Below, piece by piece: positions 1-8,498 of a stretch of 64,000 nt of DNA. Made by a program: the position numbers and the translations under genes. Source of the stretch: Mesorhizobium australicum WSM2073 (GTDB lineage: Bacteria > Pseudomonadota > Alphaproteobacteria > Rhizobiales > Rhizobiaceae); contig NC_019973.1 of the NCBI RefSeq assembly GCF_000230995.2, positions 1,116,001-1,180,000 on the forward strand, written 5' to 3'. The first letter of the stretch is position 1; each line of letters opens with the position of its first letter. The notes beneath the pieces are model-generated. The model was given only the letters and a program-made list of their open reading frames with translations, made no database searches and was not told where the DNA came from.

Positions 1-255
1 ACCATCTCCAATGGTGGCGTCTACGGGTCGCTGATGTCGACGCCGATCCTCAATGCGCCGCAGTCGGGCATTCTGGGCATGCACAAGATCCAGGACCGGC
101 CGGTCGTGGTCGGCGGCCAGATCGTGATCCGGCCGATGATGTATCTGGCGCTCAGCTACGATCACCGCATCGTCGACGGCAAGGAAGCCGTTACCTTCCT
201 GGTGCGGGTCAAGGAAAGCCTGGAGGATCCGGAACGGCTGGTGCTCGATCTGTGA
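1..255 (+). CDS. sucB: Dihydrolipoyllysine succinyltransferase (E2 of 2-oxoglutarate dehydrogenase), C-terminal end only
   Basis: The gene is cut by the window start; frame 1 is open from base 1 to the TGA at 253-255, about 84 residues. The visible part is the end of the acyltransferase catalytic domain, with the family motif [13 protein letters not shown] (catalytic His and Asp in DHRIVDG). E2 transfers the succinyl group from lipoamide to CoA in the TCA cycle and forms the core of the complex. The choice of succinyl over acetyl E2 rests on the conserved C-terminal wording ([13 protein letters not shown]) and on lpdA, the E3 partner, lying downstream. The upstream part of the gene and any sucA are outside the window. 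Confidence 0.9.
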   Translation, partial: TISNGGVYGSLMSTPILNAPQSGILGMHKIQDRPVVVGGQIVIRPMMYLALSYDHRIVDGKEAVTFLVRVKESLEDPERLVLDL

Positions 256-264
256 GGCGGTCGG

Positions 265-801
265 ATGGCGGCTTGCGGCAAAGAGCGGCCAATGATGGCG
301 CGTTTGCTTGGAGCCACCAAACCGGTTGTGCTGATGATCGGTATCGTGATGGCTACCGCAGCCGCCCAAGCCGCCTGCCCGATCGAACTCGCCGTCTATG
401 GGGATAGCCAGAGCGGCAGCGAGATCGATTTTACCCCGACCGGCACATCGGCTGTTGTCACCAATACGTTCCGGCTGATCCTCGACAACAATGTGGTGCT
501 GAACGGCATCGTCATGTGGACCGCGGATGTTGCGCGGCCGAACGGCGCGCTAATGTATAAGTGCCCGGAAGGCGACGTGACCGGCGAGGAGCTCGCCGCC
601 TGCACGCTGTGGAACGGCGTCATCTATACGTCCGACGACAAGGGCACTGTCGGGCTTTTGCCGGCCGAGGCCGTCGAGGCGCCGAAAACGCTGATCCTGC
701 CCGATCTCGGGCCGGTGCTTAGGCAATCCCGAGCGTATGGCGGCGGAGGATTTTCGAAAGTGCCGTCGGATGTGTTCGCGATGAAAGGATGCCAGGAATG
801 A
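265..801 (+). CDS. Small secreted protein of unknown function
   Basis: This encodes up to 178 residues. A hydrophobic N-terminal stretch (VVLMIGIVMATAAAQAA) looks like a signal peptide cleaved after an Ala-x-Ala site, so the product is probably periplasmic. The start is uncertain: ATG 265 lies 9 bases after sucB, while ATG 292 (MMARLL) would give a more usual signal-peptide length. Several Cys residues in the mature part (CPIE, KCPEG, ACTLW and the penultimate GCQE) could form disulfides. It sits between sucB and an SDR gene, and its stop overlaps the SDR start as ATGA, so it is translated as part of this cluster. I do not recognise the family. Confidence 0.75.
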   Translation: MAACGKERPMMARLLGATKPVVLMIGIVMATAAAQAACPIELAVYGDSQSGSEIDFTPTGTSAVVTNTFRLILDNNVVLNGIVMWTADVARPNGALMYKCPEGDVTGEELAACTLWNGVIYTSDDKGTVGLLPAEAVEAPKTLILPDLGPVLRQSRAYGGGGFSKVPSDVFAMKGCQE

Positions 802-1553
802 GCGCGGCGCAAAAAGTGCTGCTGGTCACCGGCGGCAGCCGCGGCATCGGCGCCGCCATCTGCCGGCTGGGGTTGGAGGCGGGCTATCGCGTCGCGGTCA
901 ATTACGCCTCCAACAAGGCCGCCGCCGATGCGCTGGTCGCCGAAATCAAGGACGGCGGCGGCGAAGCCGTTGCCGTCAGGGGCGATGTCGGCAAGGAAAC
1001 CGATATCGTGGCCATGTTCGGCGCCGTCGACCGCGCCTTTGGCCGGCTCGACGCCTTCGTCAACAATGCCGGCATCGTCGACGTCAAGGCGCGCGTCGAC
1101 GAGATGGATGTCGCGCGGCTGGAACGCATGATGCGCATCAATGTCGTCGGCTCGTTCCTGTGCGCCCGCGAGGCGGTGAAGCGCATGTCGACGCGGCATG
1201 GCGGGTCGGGCGGTGCGATCGTCAACATCTCGTCGGCGGCGGCGACGCTGGGCTCGCCGGGCGAATATGTCGACTATGCCGCCTCCAAGGGCGCCATCGA
1301 CACCTTCACCATCGGGCTTGCCCGCGAGGTGGCGCTGGAAGGCATCCGTGTCAATGCGGTGCGGCCGGGCATCATCGACACCGACATCCACGCCTCCGGA
1401 GGCCAGCCGGACCGGATAGAACGGTTCCGCGATCTGCTGCCGATGAAAAGGGCGGGCACGGCGGATGAAGTCGCCGGTGCGGTCCTCTATCTTTTATCCG
1501 ATGCCGCGTCCTATACGACGGGCGCGATCCTGAATGTCAGCGGCGGCCGCTGA
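798..1553 (+). CDS. SDR family NAD(P)-dependent oxidoreductase
   Basis: This is a classical short-chain dehydrogenase of about 251 residues. It has the Rossmann cofactor motif TGGSRGIG near the N-terminus, the NNAG motif, and the catalytic Ser and Tyr-x3-Lys (NISSAAA, then DYAASKGA), followed by the VRPGIIDTD loop. The start at ATG 798 is preferred over ATG 789: it overlaps the upstream stop as ATGA and has AAAGGA at 784-789 as a ribosome binding site. The substrate cannot be read from sequence. It lies between sucB and lpdA, with 24 bases to lpdA, so it is probably co-transcribed with the 2-oxoglutarate dehydrogenase genes. Confidence 0.88.
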   Translation: MSAAQKVLLVTGGSRGIGAAICRLGLEAGYRVAVNYASNKAAADALVAEIKDGGGEAVAVRGDVGKETDIVAMFGAVDRAFGRLDAFVNNAGIVDVKARVDEMDVARLERMMRINVVGSFLCAREAVKRMSTRHGGSGGAIVNISSAAATLGSPGEYVDYAASKGAIDTFTIGLAREVALEGIRVNAVRPGIIDTDIHASGGQPDRIERFRDLLPMKRAGTADEVAGAVLYLLSDAASYTTGAILNVSGGR

Positions 1554-1577
1554 ACCCCAAGCAAAAGGGAAACAAAC

Positions 1578-2984
1578 ATGGCTTATGACGTGGTTATCAT
1601 CGGCTCGGGACCCGGCGGCTATGTCTGCGCCATCAAGGCGGCACAGCTTGGGCTGAAGGTCGCGGTGGTCGAGAAGAACGCGACCTTCGGCGGCACCTGC
1701 CTCAACATCGGCTGCATCCCGTCCAAGGCGCTGCTTTATGCCTCGGAAATGTTCGCCGAGGCCGGCCATTCCTTCGACACGCTCGGCGTCGAAATTCCGG
1801 CACCCAGGCTGAACCTGAAGAAAATGATGGCGCACAAGGACGCGACGGTGTCGTCCAACGTCAATGGCGTCGCCTTCCTGTTCAAGAAGAACAAGATCGA
1901 TGCCTTCCGCGGCACCGGCAAGGTGGTTGCCGCAGGCAAGGTCTCGGTGACCGGCGAGGATGGCAAGGTCGACGAGATCGAGACCAAGAACATCGTCATC
2001 GCCACCGGGTCCGACGTCGCCGGCATTCCCGGCGTCAAGGTCGACTTCGACGAAAAGATCATCGTGTCCTCGACCGGCGCGCTGTCGCTGGAGAAGGCGC
2101 CTGGCCATTTGGTGGTGGTGGGCGGCGGTGTCATCGGCCTCGAACTCGGCTCGGTCTGGGCACGGCTTGGCGCCAAGGTCACTGTGGTCGAGTTCCTCGA
2201 CACCATTTTGGGCGGCATGGACGGCGAGGTGTCGAAACAGTTCCAGCGGCTGCTCTCCAAGCAGGGCTTCGAATTCAAGCTCGGCGCCAAGGTGACCGGC
2301 GTCGCCACGGCCAAGAAGGGCGCGACCGTTACCTTCGAGCCGGTCAAGGGGGGTGCTGCCGAAACCATTGAGGCCGATGCCGTGCTGATCTCGACGGGAC
2401 GCCGCGCCTTTTCGGACAGCCTCGGGCTGAAGGAAGCCGGCGTCGAGGTCGACGAGCGCGGCCGGGTCAAGACCGACGGGCATCTCAGGACCAATGTTCC
2501 CGGGATCTACGCCATCGGCGACGTCATCGCCGGTCCGATGCTGGCGCACAAGGCCGAGGACGAGGGCGTGGCGGTGGCCGAGACCATCGCCGGCCAGGCC
2601 GGCCATGTGAACTATGACGTCATTCCGAGCGTCGTCTACACCAGTCCGGAGATCGCCTCGGTCGGCAGGACCGAGGAAGAGCTGAAGAAGGCCGGCATCG
2701 ACTACAAGGTCGGCAAATTCCCCTTCACGGCCAACGGCCGCGCGCGCGCCATGCTGCATACCGACGGTTTCGTGAAGATCCTGGCCGACAAGCAGAGCGA
2801 CCGCGTGCTCGGCGTCCATATCGTCGGCTTCGGCGCCGGCGAGATGATCCATGAGGCGGCGGTACTGATGGAGTTCGGCGGCTCGTCGGAAGATCTGGCC
2901 CGCACCTGCCACGCCCATCCGACGATGTCGGAAGCGGTGAAGGAAGCGGCGCTGGCCACCTTCTTCAAGCCGATCCACATCTAA
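1578..2984 (+). CDS. lpdA: Dihydrolipoyl dehydrogenase (E3)
   Basis: This FAD-dependent enzyme of 468 residues reoxidises dihydrolipoamide on the E2 subunit and passes electrons to NAD+. The N-terminal FAD motif GSGPGGYVCA is followed by the redox-active disulfide in GGTCLNIGCIPSK, an NAD-binding GGGVIGLELGS motif in the middle, and the C-terminal dimerisation domain with the catalytic His-Glu pair (HAHPTMSEAVKEAA). Length is normal for the family. AAAAGGGAAAC upstream of ATG 1578 serves as ribosome binding site. It follows sucB and the SDR gene, so it is the E3 partner of 2-oxoglutarate dehydrogenase and may also serve other 2-oxoacid complexes. Confidence 0.96.
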   Translation: MAYDVVIIGSGPGGYVCAIKAAQLGLKVAVVEKNATFGGTCLNIGCIPSKALLYASEMFAEAGHSFDTLGVEIPAPRLNLKKMMAHKDATVSSNVNGVAFLFKKNKIDAFRGTGKVVAAGKVSVTGEDGKVDEIETKNIVIATGSDVAGIPGVKVDFDEKIIVSSTGALSLEKAPGHLVVVGGGVIGLELGSVWARLGAKVTVVEFLDTILGGMDGEVSKQFQRLLSKQGFEFKLGAKVTGVATAKKGATVTFEPVKGGAAETIEADAVLISTGRRAFSDSLGLKEAGVEVDERGRVKTDGHLRTNVPGIYAIGDVIAGPMLAHKAEDEGVAVAETIAGQAGHVNYDVIPSVVYTSPEIASVGRTEEELKKAGIDYKVGKFPFTANGRARAMLHTDGFVKILADKQSDRVLGVHIVGFGAGEMIHEAAVLMEFGGSSEDLARTCHAHPTMSEAVKEAALATFFKPIHI

Positions 2985-2997
2985 GGGTGCCCAACGC

Positions 2998-3093
2998 TTC
3001 GTCGTCCTATGGCGGAGCAAGGAGCGAAGCGACGCGGCGTAGACCGGCCGAGGTCGCGGCATGGATCCTCGGGTCAAGCCCGAGGATGACGAA
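2998..3093 (+). repeat. Dispersed intergenic repeat, copy A (96 bp, terminal inverted repeats)
   Basis: The left end TTCGTCGTCCT (2998-3008) and right end AGGATGACGAA (3083-3093) are inverted repeats with one mismatch. The core at 3011-3039 (GGCGGAGCAAGGAGC... ending GACGCGGCG) recurs at 27486-27514, all 29 bases identical, and with three mismatches at 4814-4842. An internal hairpin CCTCGGG-tcaag-CCCGAGG lies at 3067-3085. The element sits just after lpdA. It is non-coding and looks like a small non-autonomous mobile repeat. Confidence 0.8.
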
Positions 3094-3137
3094 CGGGCGG
3101 ATTGGCTTGGCGCCAAGGCCCCCAACGGTCATCACCC

Positions 3138-3170
3138 AAAACAAAACGGCCCGCCTTTCAGCAGGCCGTT
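3138..3170 (-). terminator. Intrinsic terminator of the Pro-Ala-rich protein gene
   Basis: On the minus strand AACGGCC and GGCCGTT (3164-3170 and 3145-3151) form a stem, followed by TTTTGTTTT. It lies 20 bases past the stop of the minus-strand gene ending at 3190. It may also stop readthrough from lpdA on the other strand, although the plus side has only a weak T run. Confidence 0.65.
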
Positions 3171-3189
3171 CGTCTTGATATCGAGCCCC

Positions 3190-3531
3190 TTACTGGGCCG
3201 GCGCTGGTGCCGGGGCGGGCGCTGGTGCGGGCGCTGGCGCTGGTGCTGGTGCAGGAGCCGGGGCGGGCGCAGGAGCAGGTTCGGCTGGCTTGGCCGGTTC
3301 GGCGGGCTTCATCGGTTCAGCCGGTGCGGGCGCCGGAGCCGGTGTGCTGGCCGCTGGCGGCTCGGCGGGTGCCGGGTGCTCGCCACCACTTCTTCCGAAA
3401 ACATAATACGCGACAATCGCCAGGATAACGACGACCAGTGCAATCAGCCAGGGGCTGCCGCCACCGCCGCTCGGCCGAGGGGCATTGGTGGTCGAATTGT
3501 ACGGATCGTTTGGGTTTGGTGTGTTCGCCAT
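3190..3531 (-). CDS. Small membrane protein with a long Pro-Ala repeat tail
   Basis: The product has 113 residues from ATG 3531, which is preceded by GGAGG with an 8-base gap; an in-frame upstream start lacks this. The N-terminus is polar (many Asn, Pro, Thr), followed by a single transmembrane segment (about residues 26-45, WLIALVVVILAIVAYYVFG). The rest is a Pro-Ala-rich tail with PAKPAEP units and finally a pure (PA)n run. The tail is probably periplasmic and extended. No catalytic domain is visible. The tail is encoded by a near-repetitive GCTGGTGC/GCGGGCGC tract (about 3190-3340) that could change length by slippage. Confidence 0.7.
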   Translation of the reverse strand: MANTPNPNDPYNSTTNAPRPSGGGGSPWLIALVVVILAIVAYYVFGRSGGEHPAPAEPPAASTPAPAPAPAEPMKPAEPAKPAEPAPAPAPAPAPAPAPAPAPAPAPAPAPAQ

Positions 3532-3660
3532 AAATGTGTCCTCCGGGAAAATGAAAAAGGTCAATCAACATCCATCAACGCGCAACCGTTGAATGGGTTT
3601 CACGCTAGCGGAGGAAAACGCCGTAAACGCGGCGTTTGCGTGCCTCCGCTGCCATCCGAC

Positions 3661-4728
3661 TCAATTGACGGCGGTGACAGTATAGCCGGCTTTGCGGAAA
3701 TCCTCGACCAGTCCCTCTGGACCGGGAAGGTGCAGCGCGCCGACCGCCATGAAGGCGTTGCCCTTGGCCAGGATCGGCCCGGCATGATCGACCATTACCT
3801 TGTTGCGGCTGGTGATCATGGTTTCCTCGAAGGCGGCGTAGCCCGCGGGGTCGTCCTGCTCCTCGGGCATGGCGGCGCGGAACAGCGGCCAGAACATCCC
3901 GGTGTCGCCACGCTGGTAAAGCACGATCATGGTTTCGTTGATATCGTTGACCTTGTCGCCCAGCTTCAGCGTGTCGACCAGACCTTTCATGTGAAAGGCG
4001 AGCGGCAGCGAGGCCATGGCGCGCAGCTGGCTCTCGGCCGTTTCCAACCCTTCCACCGGCTTGCCGGCCGCCTTGGCGCTCTCGGCCAGCTTGACGTCGA
4101 GCACCGGCGCGCCGCCGGACTGGCGGGCGAGTTCGCAAGCCGGAAGCGCCATCATGGCCGACAGCATCCACGGCTTCATTTTTGCGACCGTCGCCGGCGG
4201 GATGCCGCGCGCATCGAGCGCGGCGTTCATGGCCGCCGCTTCGTCCGGCGACAGCAGTGACGAAAGCGTCGTGGAGTCGGTGAACATCATCAGGTCCGGC
4301 TCCTTCAGCATCGCCGCCATCATCTTCTGCTTGTCGAGCACGTCGGTGGTCTCGATGATGAGGGTGCCGGCAGCATCGAAGGCCTTCTGCGCATAGGCCG
4401 GCAGCGTGGTGACGCGCGGATCGGTCATGTGCATGGTGCCGAACAGGTAGGATGGCTGTTCGCCCGGTTTTTCCAGCTTCCACAGCAGTCCCTTGCCGTT
4501 CAGCGTGGCAGCCGCCTCGGCCTCGATTTTGCCGTAGGTGGCGGGGTTGTTCTTCTGCAAGGCCGACAGCATGTCGGCGCCGGTACAGGTCGGGATTTCC
4601 GCGTGCGCCCTGCCGGCGGCGAACAGCAGGACAGCAAGGAAGGATAGGAAAAACAGCACGTTGAGCGCGACAAGCAGTTTCAGCGAGACGGAAGCCGCAC
4701 GGTCGGCGATGGCAATGACACGTTTCAT
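3661..4728 (-). CDS. TraB/GumN family protein, membrane-anchored
   Basis: The product has about 355 residues from ATG 4728 (MKRVIAIAD). An N-terminal hydrophobic segment (about 14-38, LKLLVALNVLFFLSFLAVLLFAAG) anchors or exports it. The body matches the TraB/GumN family: SYLFGTMHMTDPR after the first strand, the central KLGDKVNDINETMIVLYQRGD, and the C-terminal GNAFMAVGALHLPGPEGL with its conserved Gly-Ala-x-His. Eukaryotic and bacterial members have been proposed to be metalloproteases, but the role is not settled. It stands alone on the minus strand. The function here is unknown. Confidence 0.8.
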   Translation of the reverse strand: MKRVIAIADRAASVSLKLLVALNVLFFLSFLAVLLFAAGRAHAEIPTCTGADMLSALQKNNPATYGKIEAEAAATLNGKGLLWKLEKPGEQPSYLFGTMHMTDPRVTTLPAYAQKAFDAAGTLIIETTDVLDKQKMMAAMLKEPDLMMFTDSTTLSSLLSPDEAAAMNAALDARGIPPATVAKMKPWMLSAMMALPACELARQSGGAPVLDVKLAESAKAAGKPVEGLETAESQLRAMASLPLAFHMKGLVDTLKLGDKVNDINETMIVLYQRGDTGMFWPLFRAAMPEEQDDPAGYAAFEETMITSRNKVMVDHAGPILAKGNAFMAVGALHLPGPEGLVEDFRKAGYTVTAVN

Positions 4729-4800
4729 GGTCCCATTCCTAGGACTGAAAAGCGGCAAAACCGTTAATCGGGGTTATGAAATTATCCTAACCGCCCATTC

Positions 4801-5008
4801 TTCGTCATCCACGGGCGGAGCAAGGAGCATAACGACGCGGCGCAGACCCCTGGAGCTGCTCCGCAGCCCAAGGGATCCATGCCGCGACTTCAGAGCACCG
4901 CCCACGGTGCAGAATTCAGCTCCGCTGCATTCCACGGCTGATGTCACGGCATGGATCCCAGGGTCTCCGCGACGGAGCTTCGCTCCTGCTTCGCCCTAGG
5001 ATGACGAA
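4801..5008 (+). repeat. Dispersed intergenic repeat, copy B (208 bp, terminal inverted repeats)
   Basis: The ends TTCGTCATCC (4801-4810) and GGATGACGAA (4999-5008) are perfect inverted repeats. The left arm contains the shared core at 4814-4842. The middle is longer than in copy A and holds further inverted segments (for example GGATCCATGCCG near 4873 against CGGCATGGATCC near 4947). It fills most of the 4729-5077 gap between the TraB/GumN gene and xerC, which otherwise shows no gene. Confidence 0.8.
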
Positions 5009-5077
5009 GTTGGGAAGGCTTCGGCCAATCGCGAATGTTTATAATGGGCCACCGATACTGCATGGCTTTACCGACGT

Positions 5078-6016
5078 TCATGCCCTGGGATGGGCCGATT
5101 CGTAGATTTCCAGCAGCCTTGCGGTGTCGACGCCGGTGTAAATCTGCGTCGTCGACAGGCTGGCGTGGCCCAGGAGTTCCTGGATGGTGCGCAGATCGCC
5201 GCCTCGGCCGAGCAGATGGGTGGCGAAGGAATGGCGCAAGGCATGTGGAGTCGCCGTGTCCGGCAGGTTCAGCGCCGAACGCAGCTTCGCCATGTCACGC
5301 TGGATAATGGCCGGGTTGAGCGGGCCACCGCGCGCGCCGCGAAACAGCAGACCCTTCGGATCGAGGTGATAGGGGCAGAGCCGGCGGTATTCGGCGATCG
5401 CCCTGAGCGCCACCGGCAACACCGGTACCAGCCGTGTCTTGCCGCCCTTGCCGGTGACGCGCAGCACGGTGTCGGCTTCCGACGCCAGATCAGCGGCATT
5501 GAGGCCAAGCGCTTCCGAAATGCGCAGGCCCGAGCCGTAAAGCAGCGTCAGCACGGCGGCGTTGCGGGCGGCGATCCAGGGTTCTTCCGCCAGTTGGCCT
5601 TCCACCGATACGACATGTTTGGCATCGCTCGCCGTCAAAGGTTTGGGCAGGGATTTGGGTTGTCGCGGCGCGCGCAAGGCCGCGGCACCCGCCGCATTGG
5701 CGAGGCCGCGCCACTCGAGGAACCGCAGCAGCGAGCGGATGCCGGCCAGGCCACGGCCAAGCGTGCGTGCGCCGGCGCCGGCATTGCGGCGGGCGGCGAG
5801 GAAGCCGCGCAGGTCGGCCGGGCGCAGATCGGCGATATCGGAAATGCCGGGTGGTCCGCCGATATGGCCGGTGAGGAAATGCAGGAACTGGCGTGAATCG
5901 CGCTCATAGGCTTCCACTGTCTCGGGTGACAGGCGACGTTCACGCGCGAGCATCTTCAGCCAGCTTTCGCGCGCGGCCTGGAGATCGGCCTTTGCCGGTA
6001 TGAGGAATTCCTGCAT
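5078..6016 (-). CDS. xerC: Tyrosine recombinase XerC
   Basis: The protein has 312 residues, a normal XerC length. The N-terminal SAM-like DNA-binding domain (about 15-105) is followed by the catalytic domain with the tyrosine recombinase signature: Arg in LLYGSGLRISEAL, Lys in VTGKGGKTR, His-x2-Arg in HALRHSFATHLL, His in LLGHASLSTTQIY, and the nucleophilic Tyr in TQIYTGVD. XerC acts with XerD at dif to resolve chromosome dimers. XerC is preferred over a phage integrase because of the length and the chromosomal position beside lpdA, a known rhizobial arrangement. It is divergent from rimM. Confidence 0.93.
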   Translation of the reverse strand: MQEFLIPAKADLQAARESWLKMLARERRLSPETVEAYERDSRQFLHFLTGHIGGPPGISDIADLRPADLRGFLAARRNAGAGARTLGRGLAGIRSLLRFLEWRGLANAAGAAALRAPRQPKSLPKPLTASDAKHVVSVEGQLAEEPWIAARNAAVLTLLYGSGLRISEALGLNAADLASEADTVLRVTGKGGKTRLVPVLPVALRAIAEYRRLCPYHLDPKGLLFRGARGGPLNPAIIQRDMAKLRSALNLPDTATPHALRHSFATHLLGRGGDLRTIQELLGHASLSTTQIYTGVDTARLLEIYESAHPRA

Positions 6017-6131
6017 CGGGTCTGTTCCGGTTCGCCGTCATTTTCCGGCAGCCGGGTTAGGAAGCGGTGAAGAGCCCGTTGTTGAAATGACGGCGAGGCG
6101 GCGCTAGAGCAGGGACAAAGGATTTTCGCCC

Positions 6132-6731
6132 ATGAGCAAGCCGCAGAACCCCGTCCAGATGGCCGTAATCGGCGCCGCGCACGGCATCAAGGGCGAACTC
6201 AGGGTGAAAACCTTCACCGGCGAGCCAATGGCGCTGGCGGATTATGGGCCGCTCTACGCCAGGGATGGACGAGCCTTCCAGATAACCGACATAAGGCCCG
6301 CCAACACCGTTGTCGTGGTGCGCTTCAAGGGCGTCAGCGACCGCAATGCGGCCGAGGCGCTCGCCGGCACGGAGCTGTTCGTCGACCGTTCGATGCTGCC
6401 CGATGATGGCGAGGAGGACGAATTCTACCATGCCGACCTGATCGGGCTGGAAATCCGGGATGATACCGGCGCCGCCATCGGCAAGGTCGTCGCGGTGCAC
6501 AATTTCGGGGGCGGCGACATCCTCGATGTGACGCTCGCCGGGCGCAAGGGCGTGCTGATCCCGTTCACGCAAGCCGCCGTGCCTGCCGTGTCGATCGCCG
6601 AGGGCTTTGTCCGCGTCGATCCGGTGGCGGCTGGACTGGTCGAGGACGAGGACGCGGACGCGCCGCGCGAGGAGGATTTCGACCCGAAGGGCCGGCCGCG
6701 CGGACCGCGCGACGCCGGAGGCAACCGGTGA
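6132..6731 (+). CDS. rimM: Ribosome maturation factor RimM
   Basis: The 199-residue protein binds S19 during 30S subunit assembly. The N-terminal RimM beta-barrel (about 10-85: [21 protein letters not shown]) is followed by a PRC-barrel domain (about 95-170, [15 protein letters not shown] and GGGDILDV). The C-terminus is an acidic and basic low-complexity tail ([12 protein letters not shown], then GRPRGPRD) that is longer than in E. coli. The stop overlaps the GTG start of trmD as GTGA at 6728-6731, so the two are translationally coupled. rimM-trmD-rplS is the conserved bacterial order. Confidence 0.95.
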   Translation: MSKPQNPVQMAVIGAAHGIKGELRVKTFTGEPMALADYGPLYARDGRAFQITDIRPANTVVVVRFKGVSDRNAAEALAGTELFVDRSMLPDDGEEDEFYHADLIGLEIRDDTGAAIGKVVAVHNFGGGDILDVTLAGRKGVLIPFTQAAVPAVSIAEGFVRVDPVAAGLVEDEDADAPREEDFDPKGRPRGPRDAGGNR

Positions 6732-7426
6732 GTTTTGCCGCGTCGGTGCTGACGCTCTATCCCGAGATGTTTCCGGGCGCGCTTGGCCTGTCGCTGGCCG
6801 GGCGGGCACTGGAGGCGGGGACATGGTCTCTGGAGGCGATACAGATACGCGACTTCGCCACCGACCGGCATCGCACCGTCGACGACACGCCGGCCGGCGG
6901 CGGCGCCGGCATGGTGATGCGTGCCGATGTCCTGGCGAAGGCAATCGACCATGCTTCGCCGCCGGGCGATGAGCGTCCAAGGCTGCTGATGAGCCCTCGC
7001 GGAAGACCGCTGACGCAGACGCGCGTGCGGGAGCTCGCCGCCGGGCCGGGTGCCGTCATCGTGTGCGGCCGCTTCGAAGGCGTCGACCAGCGGGTGATCG
7101 ATGCACGGGGACTAGAGGAAGTCTCGATCGGCGATTTCATCCTGTCCGGCGGCGAGCCGGCGGCCCTAGTGCTGCTCGACGCCGTGGTGCGGCTGTTGCC
7201 CGGGGTGATGGGCAATGCGGTCTCCGGGGAAGAAGAGAGTTTCGAAAACGGCCTGCTCGAACATCCGCACTACACGCGACCGCAGGAATTCGAGGGCCGG
7301 GAGATTCCCGAAGTGCTGATCTCCGGCAATCACAAGAAGATCGCCGCCTGGCGCCGCGCGCAGTCGGAGACGCTGACGAAAGAGCGGCGACCCGATCTGT
7401 TCGGCGATCAGCCTTTGCCGAAATAG
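6728..7426 (+). CDS. trmD: tRNA (guanine-N1)-methyltransferase TrmD
   Basis: The 232-residue SPOUT enzyme methylates G37 of tRNAs next to the anticodon and prevents frameshifting. It starts at a GTG overlapping the rimM stop. Motifs: [15 protein letters not shown] at the N-terminus, [33 protein letters not shown], and the S-adenosylmethionine knot [21 protein letters not shown]. The C-terminus ([23 protein letters not shown]) is standard. The last 19 bases overlap the convergent permease gene ending at 7408. Confidence 0.96.
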   Translation: MSFAASVLTLYPEMFPGALGLSLAGRALEAGTWSLEAIQIRDFATDRHRTVDDTPAGGGAGMVMRADVLAKAIDHASPPGDERPRLLMSPRGRPLTQTRVRELAAGPGAVIVCGRFEGVDQRVIDARGLEEVSIGDFILSGGEPAALVLLDAVVRLLPGVMGNAVSGEEESFENGLLEHPHYTRPQEFEGREIPEVLISGNHKKIAAWRRAQSETLTKERRPDLFGDQPLPK

Positions 7427-8160
7427 TAAAAAGCCAGAAACAGGCCGACGGCGATGACGAAGCCGCGCACCACGTTCTGCGGTACGCGCTTGGCGATCCA
7501 GACACCGGCATAGCCGCCGAGCGCCCCGCCTGGGATCATGACGATCGCCTCCGGCCAGGCGACGACGCCGCCCGAGACGAAGACGACGATGGCGACAGCC
7601 GCGATGACCACGGCCAGCATGTTCTTCAGCGCGTTCAGGCGGTGGTAGTCGCCGGCTTGAGTCAGGCCGAGGGTGGCCAGCATCATCACGCCCATGCCGG
7701 CGCCGAAGAAGCCGCCATAGATGGCGGTGACGAATTGCGCCAGGGAGCCGGCGAGTGAGCCGACAGCCGCTTCGTGTCCGGGTTTCGGCGCCGGCTTCAG
7801 CCAGGGCCCGGCGGCAAACAGTGCCGTCGCGCCCAAAAGCAGCCACGGCACCAGGACGCGAAAGGACGGATTGTCGAGCGCCAGCAGGATCAGGGCGCCG
7901 GCTAGCGCGCCGACGGCCGAGATCAGGCAGAGCAGCAGCGCGCCGCGCCAGAAGTGCCTGATGTCGGCCCAGTAAGCGAGGGTCGAGGTGATGTAGCCGG
8001 GGAACTGCGTCACCGAGGAGGTGGCGTTGGCCACGATCGGGGGGACGCCGACCAGTGTCATGGCGCCGAAGGTGATGAAGGTGCCGCCGCCGGCAACCGC
8101 GTTGGCGGCGCCTGACAGAAAGCCCGCCAGGAAGAGCAGGATGGCGTCGAAAACAGACAT
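7408..8160 (-). CDS. TSUP family (TauE/SafE) sulfite/anion permease-like protein
   Basis: The 250-residue integral membrane protein has repeated hydrophobic segments along the whole length. The N-terminal [19 protein letters not shown] and the matching second-half motif [13 protein letters not shown] are the two inverted halves typical of the TauE/SafE family. Members export or import sulfite, sulfoacetate or other organosulfur anions; the substrate here is unknown. It sits convergent to trmD (19-base overlap) and divergent from rplS, splitting a cluster that is contiguous in many bacteria. Confidence 0.85.
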   Translation of the reverse strand: MSVFDAILLFLAGFLSGAANAVAGGGTFITFGAMTLVGVPPIVANATSSVTQFPGYITSTLAYWADIRHFWRGALLLCLISAVGALAGALILLALDNPSFRVLVPWLLLGATALFAAGPWLKPAPKPGHEAAVGSLAGSLAQFVTAIYGGFFGAGMGVMMLATLGLTQAGDYHRLNALKNMLAVVIAAVAIVVFVSGGVVAWPEAIVMIPGGALGGYAGVWIAKRVPQNVVRGFVIAVGLFLAFYYFGKG

Positions 8161-8498
8161 GGATGGCCGCCGTGAAGAAGTGTGCTATTCTGGCTTAGGA
8201 AGCTTGGTGGACAGACGCAACCCGGCACGGCAGGATTAAGATGGTGCCATGCCGGGAGCCATGCCGGCAAAAAATGCATGGGCAAGGCGTGACAAAGCGC
8301 CGAAATAGCTGTATGTGCCCGCCCGTACCGGCAAGAACAAATCTGCCGGACCCGTCAACAATGACGGTGTAGTCGCCCCTGCCCGATGTCTGGGAGACAA
8401 ATGTCTTGGAGACAAAGGACATAGCCGAGCGGTCAATGGAACTGCAAGGCGAGCGTAGGGCGCTCTGACTGTCGGAAGAACAAGAAGTGGATTTTTAG
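8161..8498. other. Intergenic region between the divergent permease and rplS
   Basis: This is 338 bases without a supported gene. It must hold the promoters for both neighbours. The only distinct structure is the pair of tandem palindromes at 8386-8415, listed separately. A short minus-strand open frame crosses the region (8195-8422) but has no family resemblance and no good ribosome binding site. Confidence 0.5.
8386..8415. promoter_or_regulatory. Two tandem palindromic 15-mers upstream of rplS (possible operator)
   Basis: ATGTCTGGGAGACAA (8386-8400) is directly followed by ATGTCTTGGAGACAA (8401-8415), differing at one base. Each unit is itself a palindrome TGTCT-N3-AGACA. Two abutting symmetric sites 84 bases before the rplS start look like cooperative binding sites for a dimeric regulator. 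I do not know which protein binds; a chance duplication is possible. Confidence 0.4.

Noticed and set aside
1494..3125. A 543-codon minus-strand open frame opposite lpdA
   Set aside because: Antisense shadow; it runs through lpdA and into repeat copy A, and its product has no domain.
3061..4260. A 399-codon plus-strand frame crossing the Pro-Ala gene and TraB/GumN gene
   Set aside because: It covers a repeat, a terminator and two better-supported minus-strand genes; the product is Trp/Arg/Cys-rich low complexity.
8195..8422. A 75-codon minus-strand frame before rplS
   Set aside because: Its start lies in the tandem palindromes and it has no family or ribosome site.
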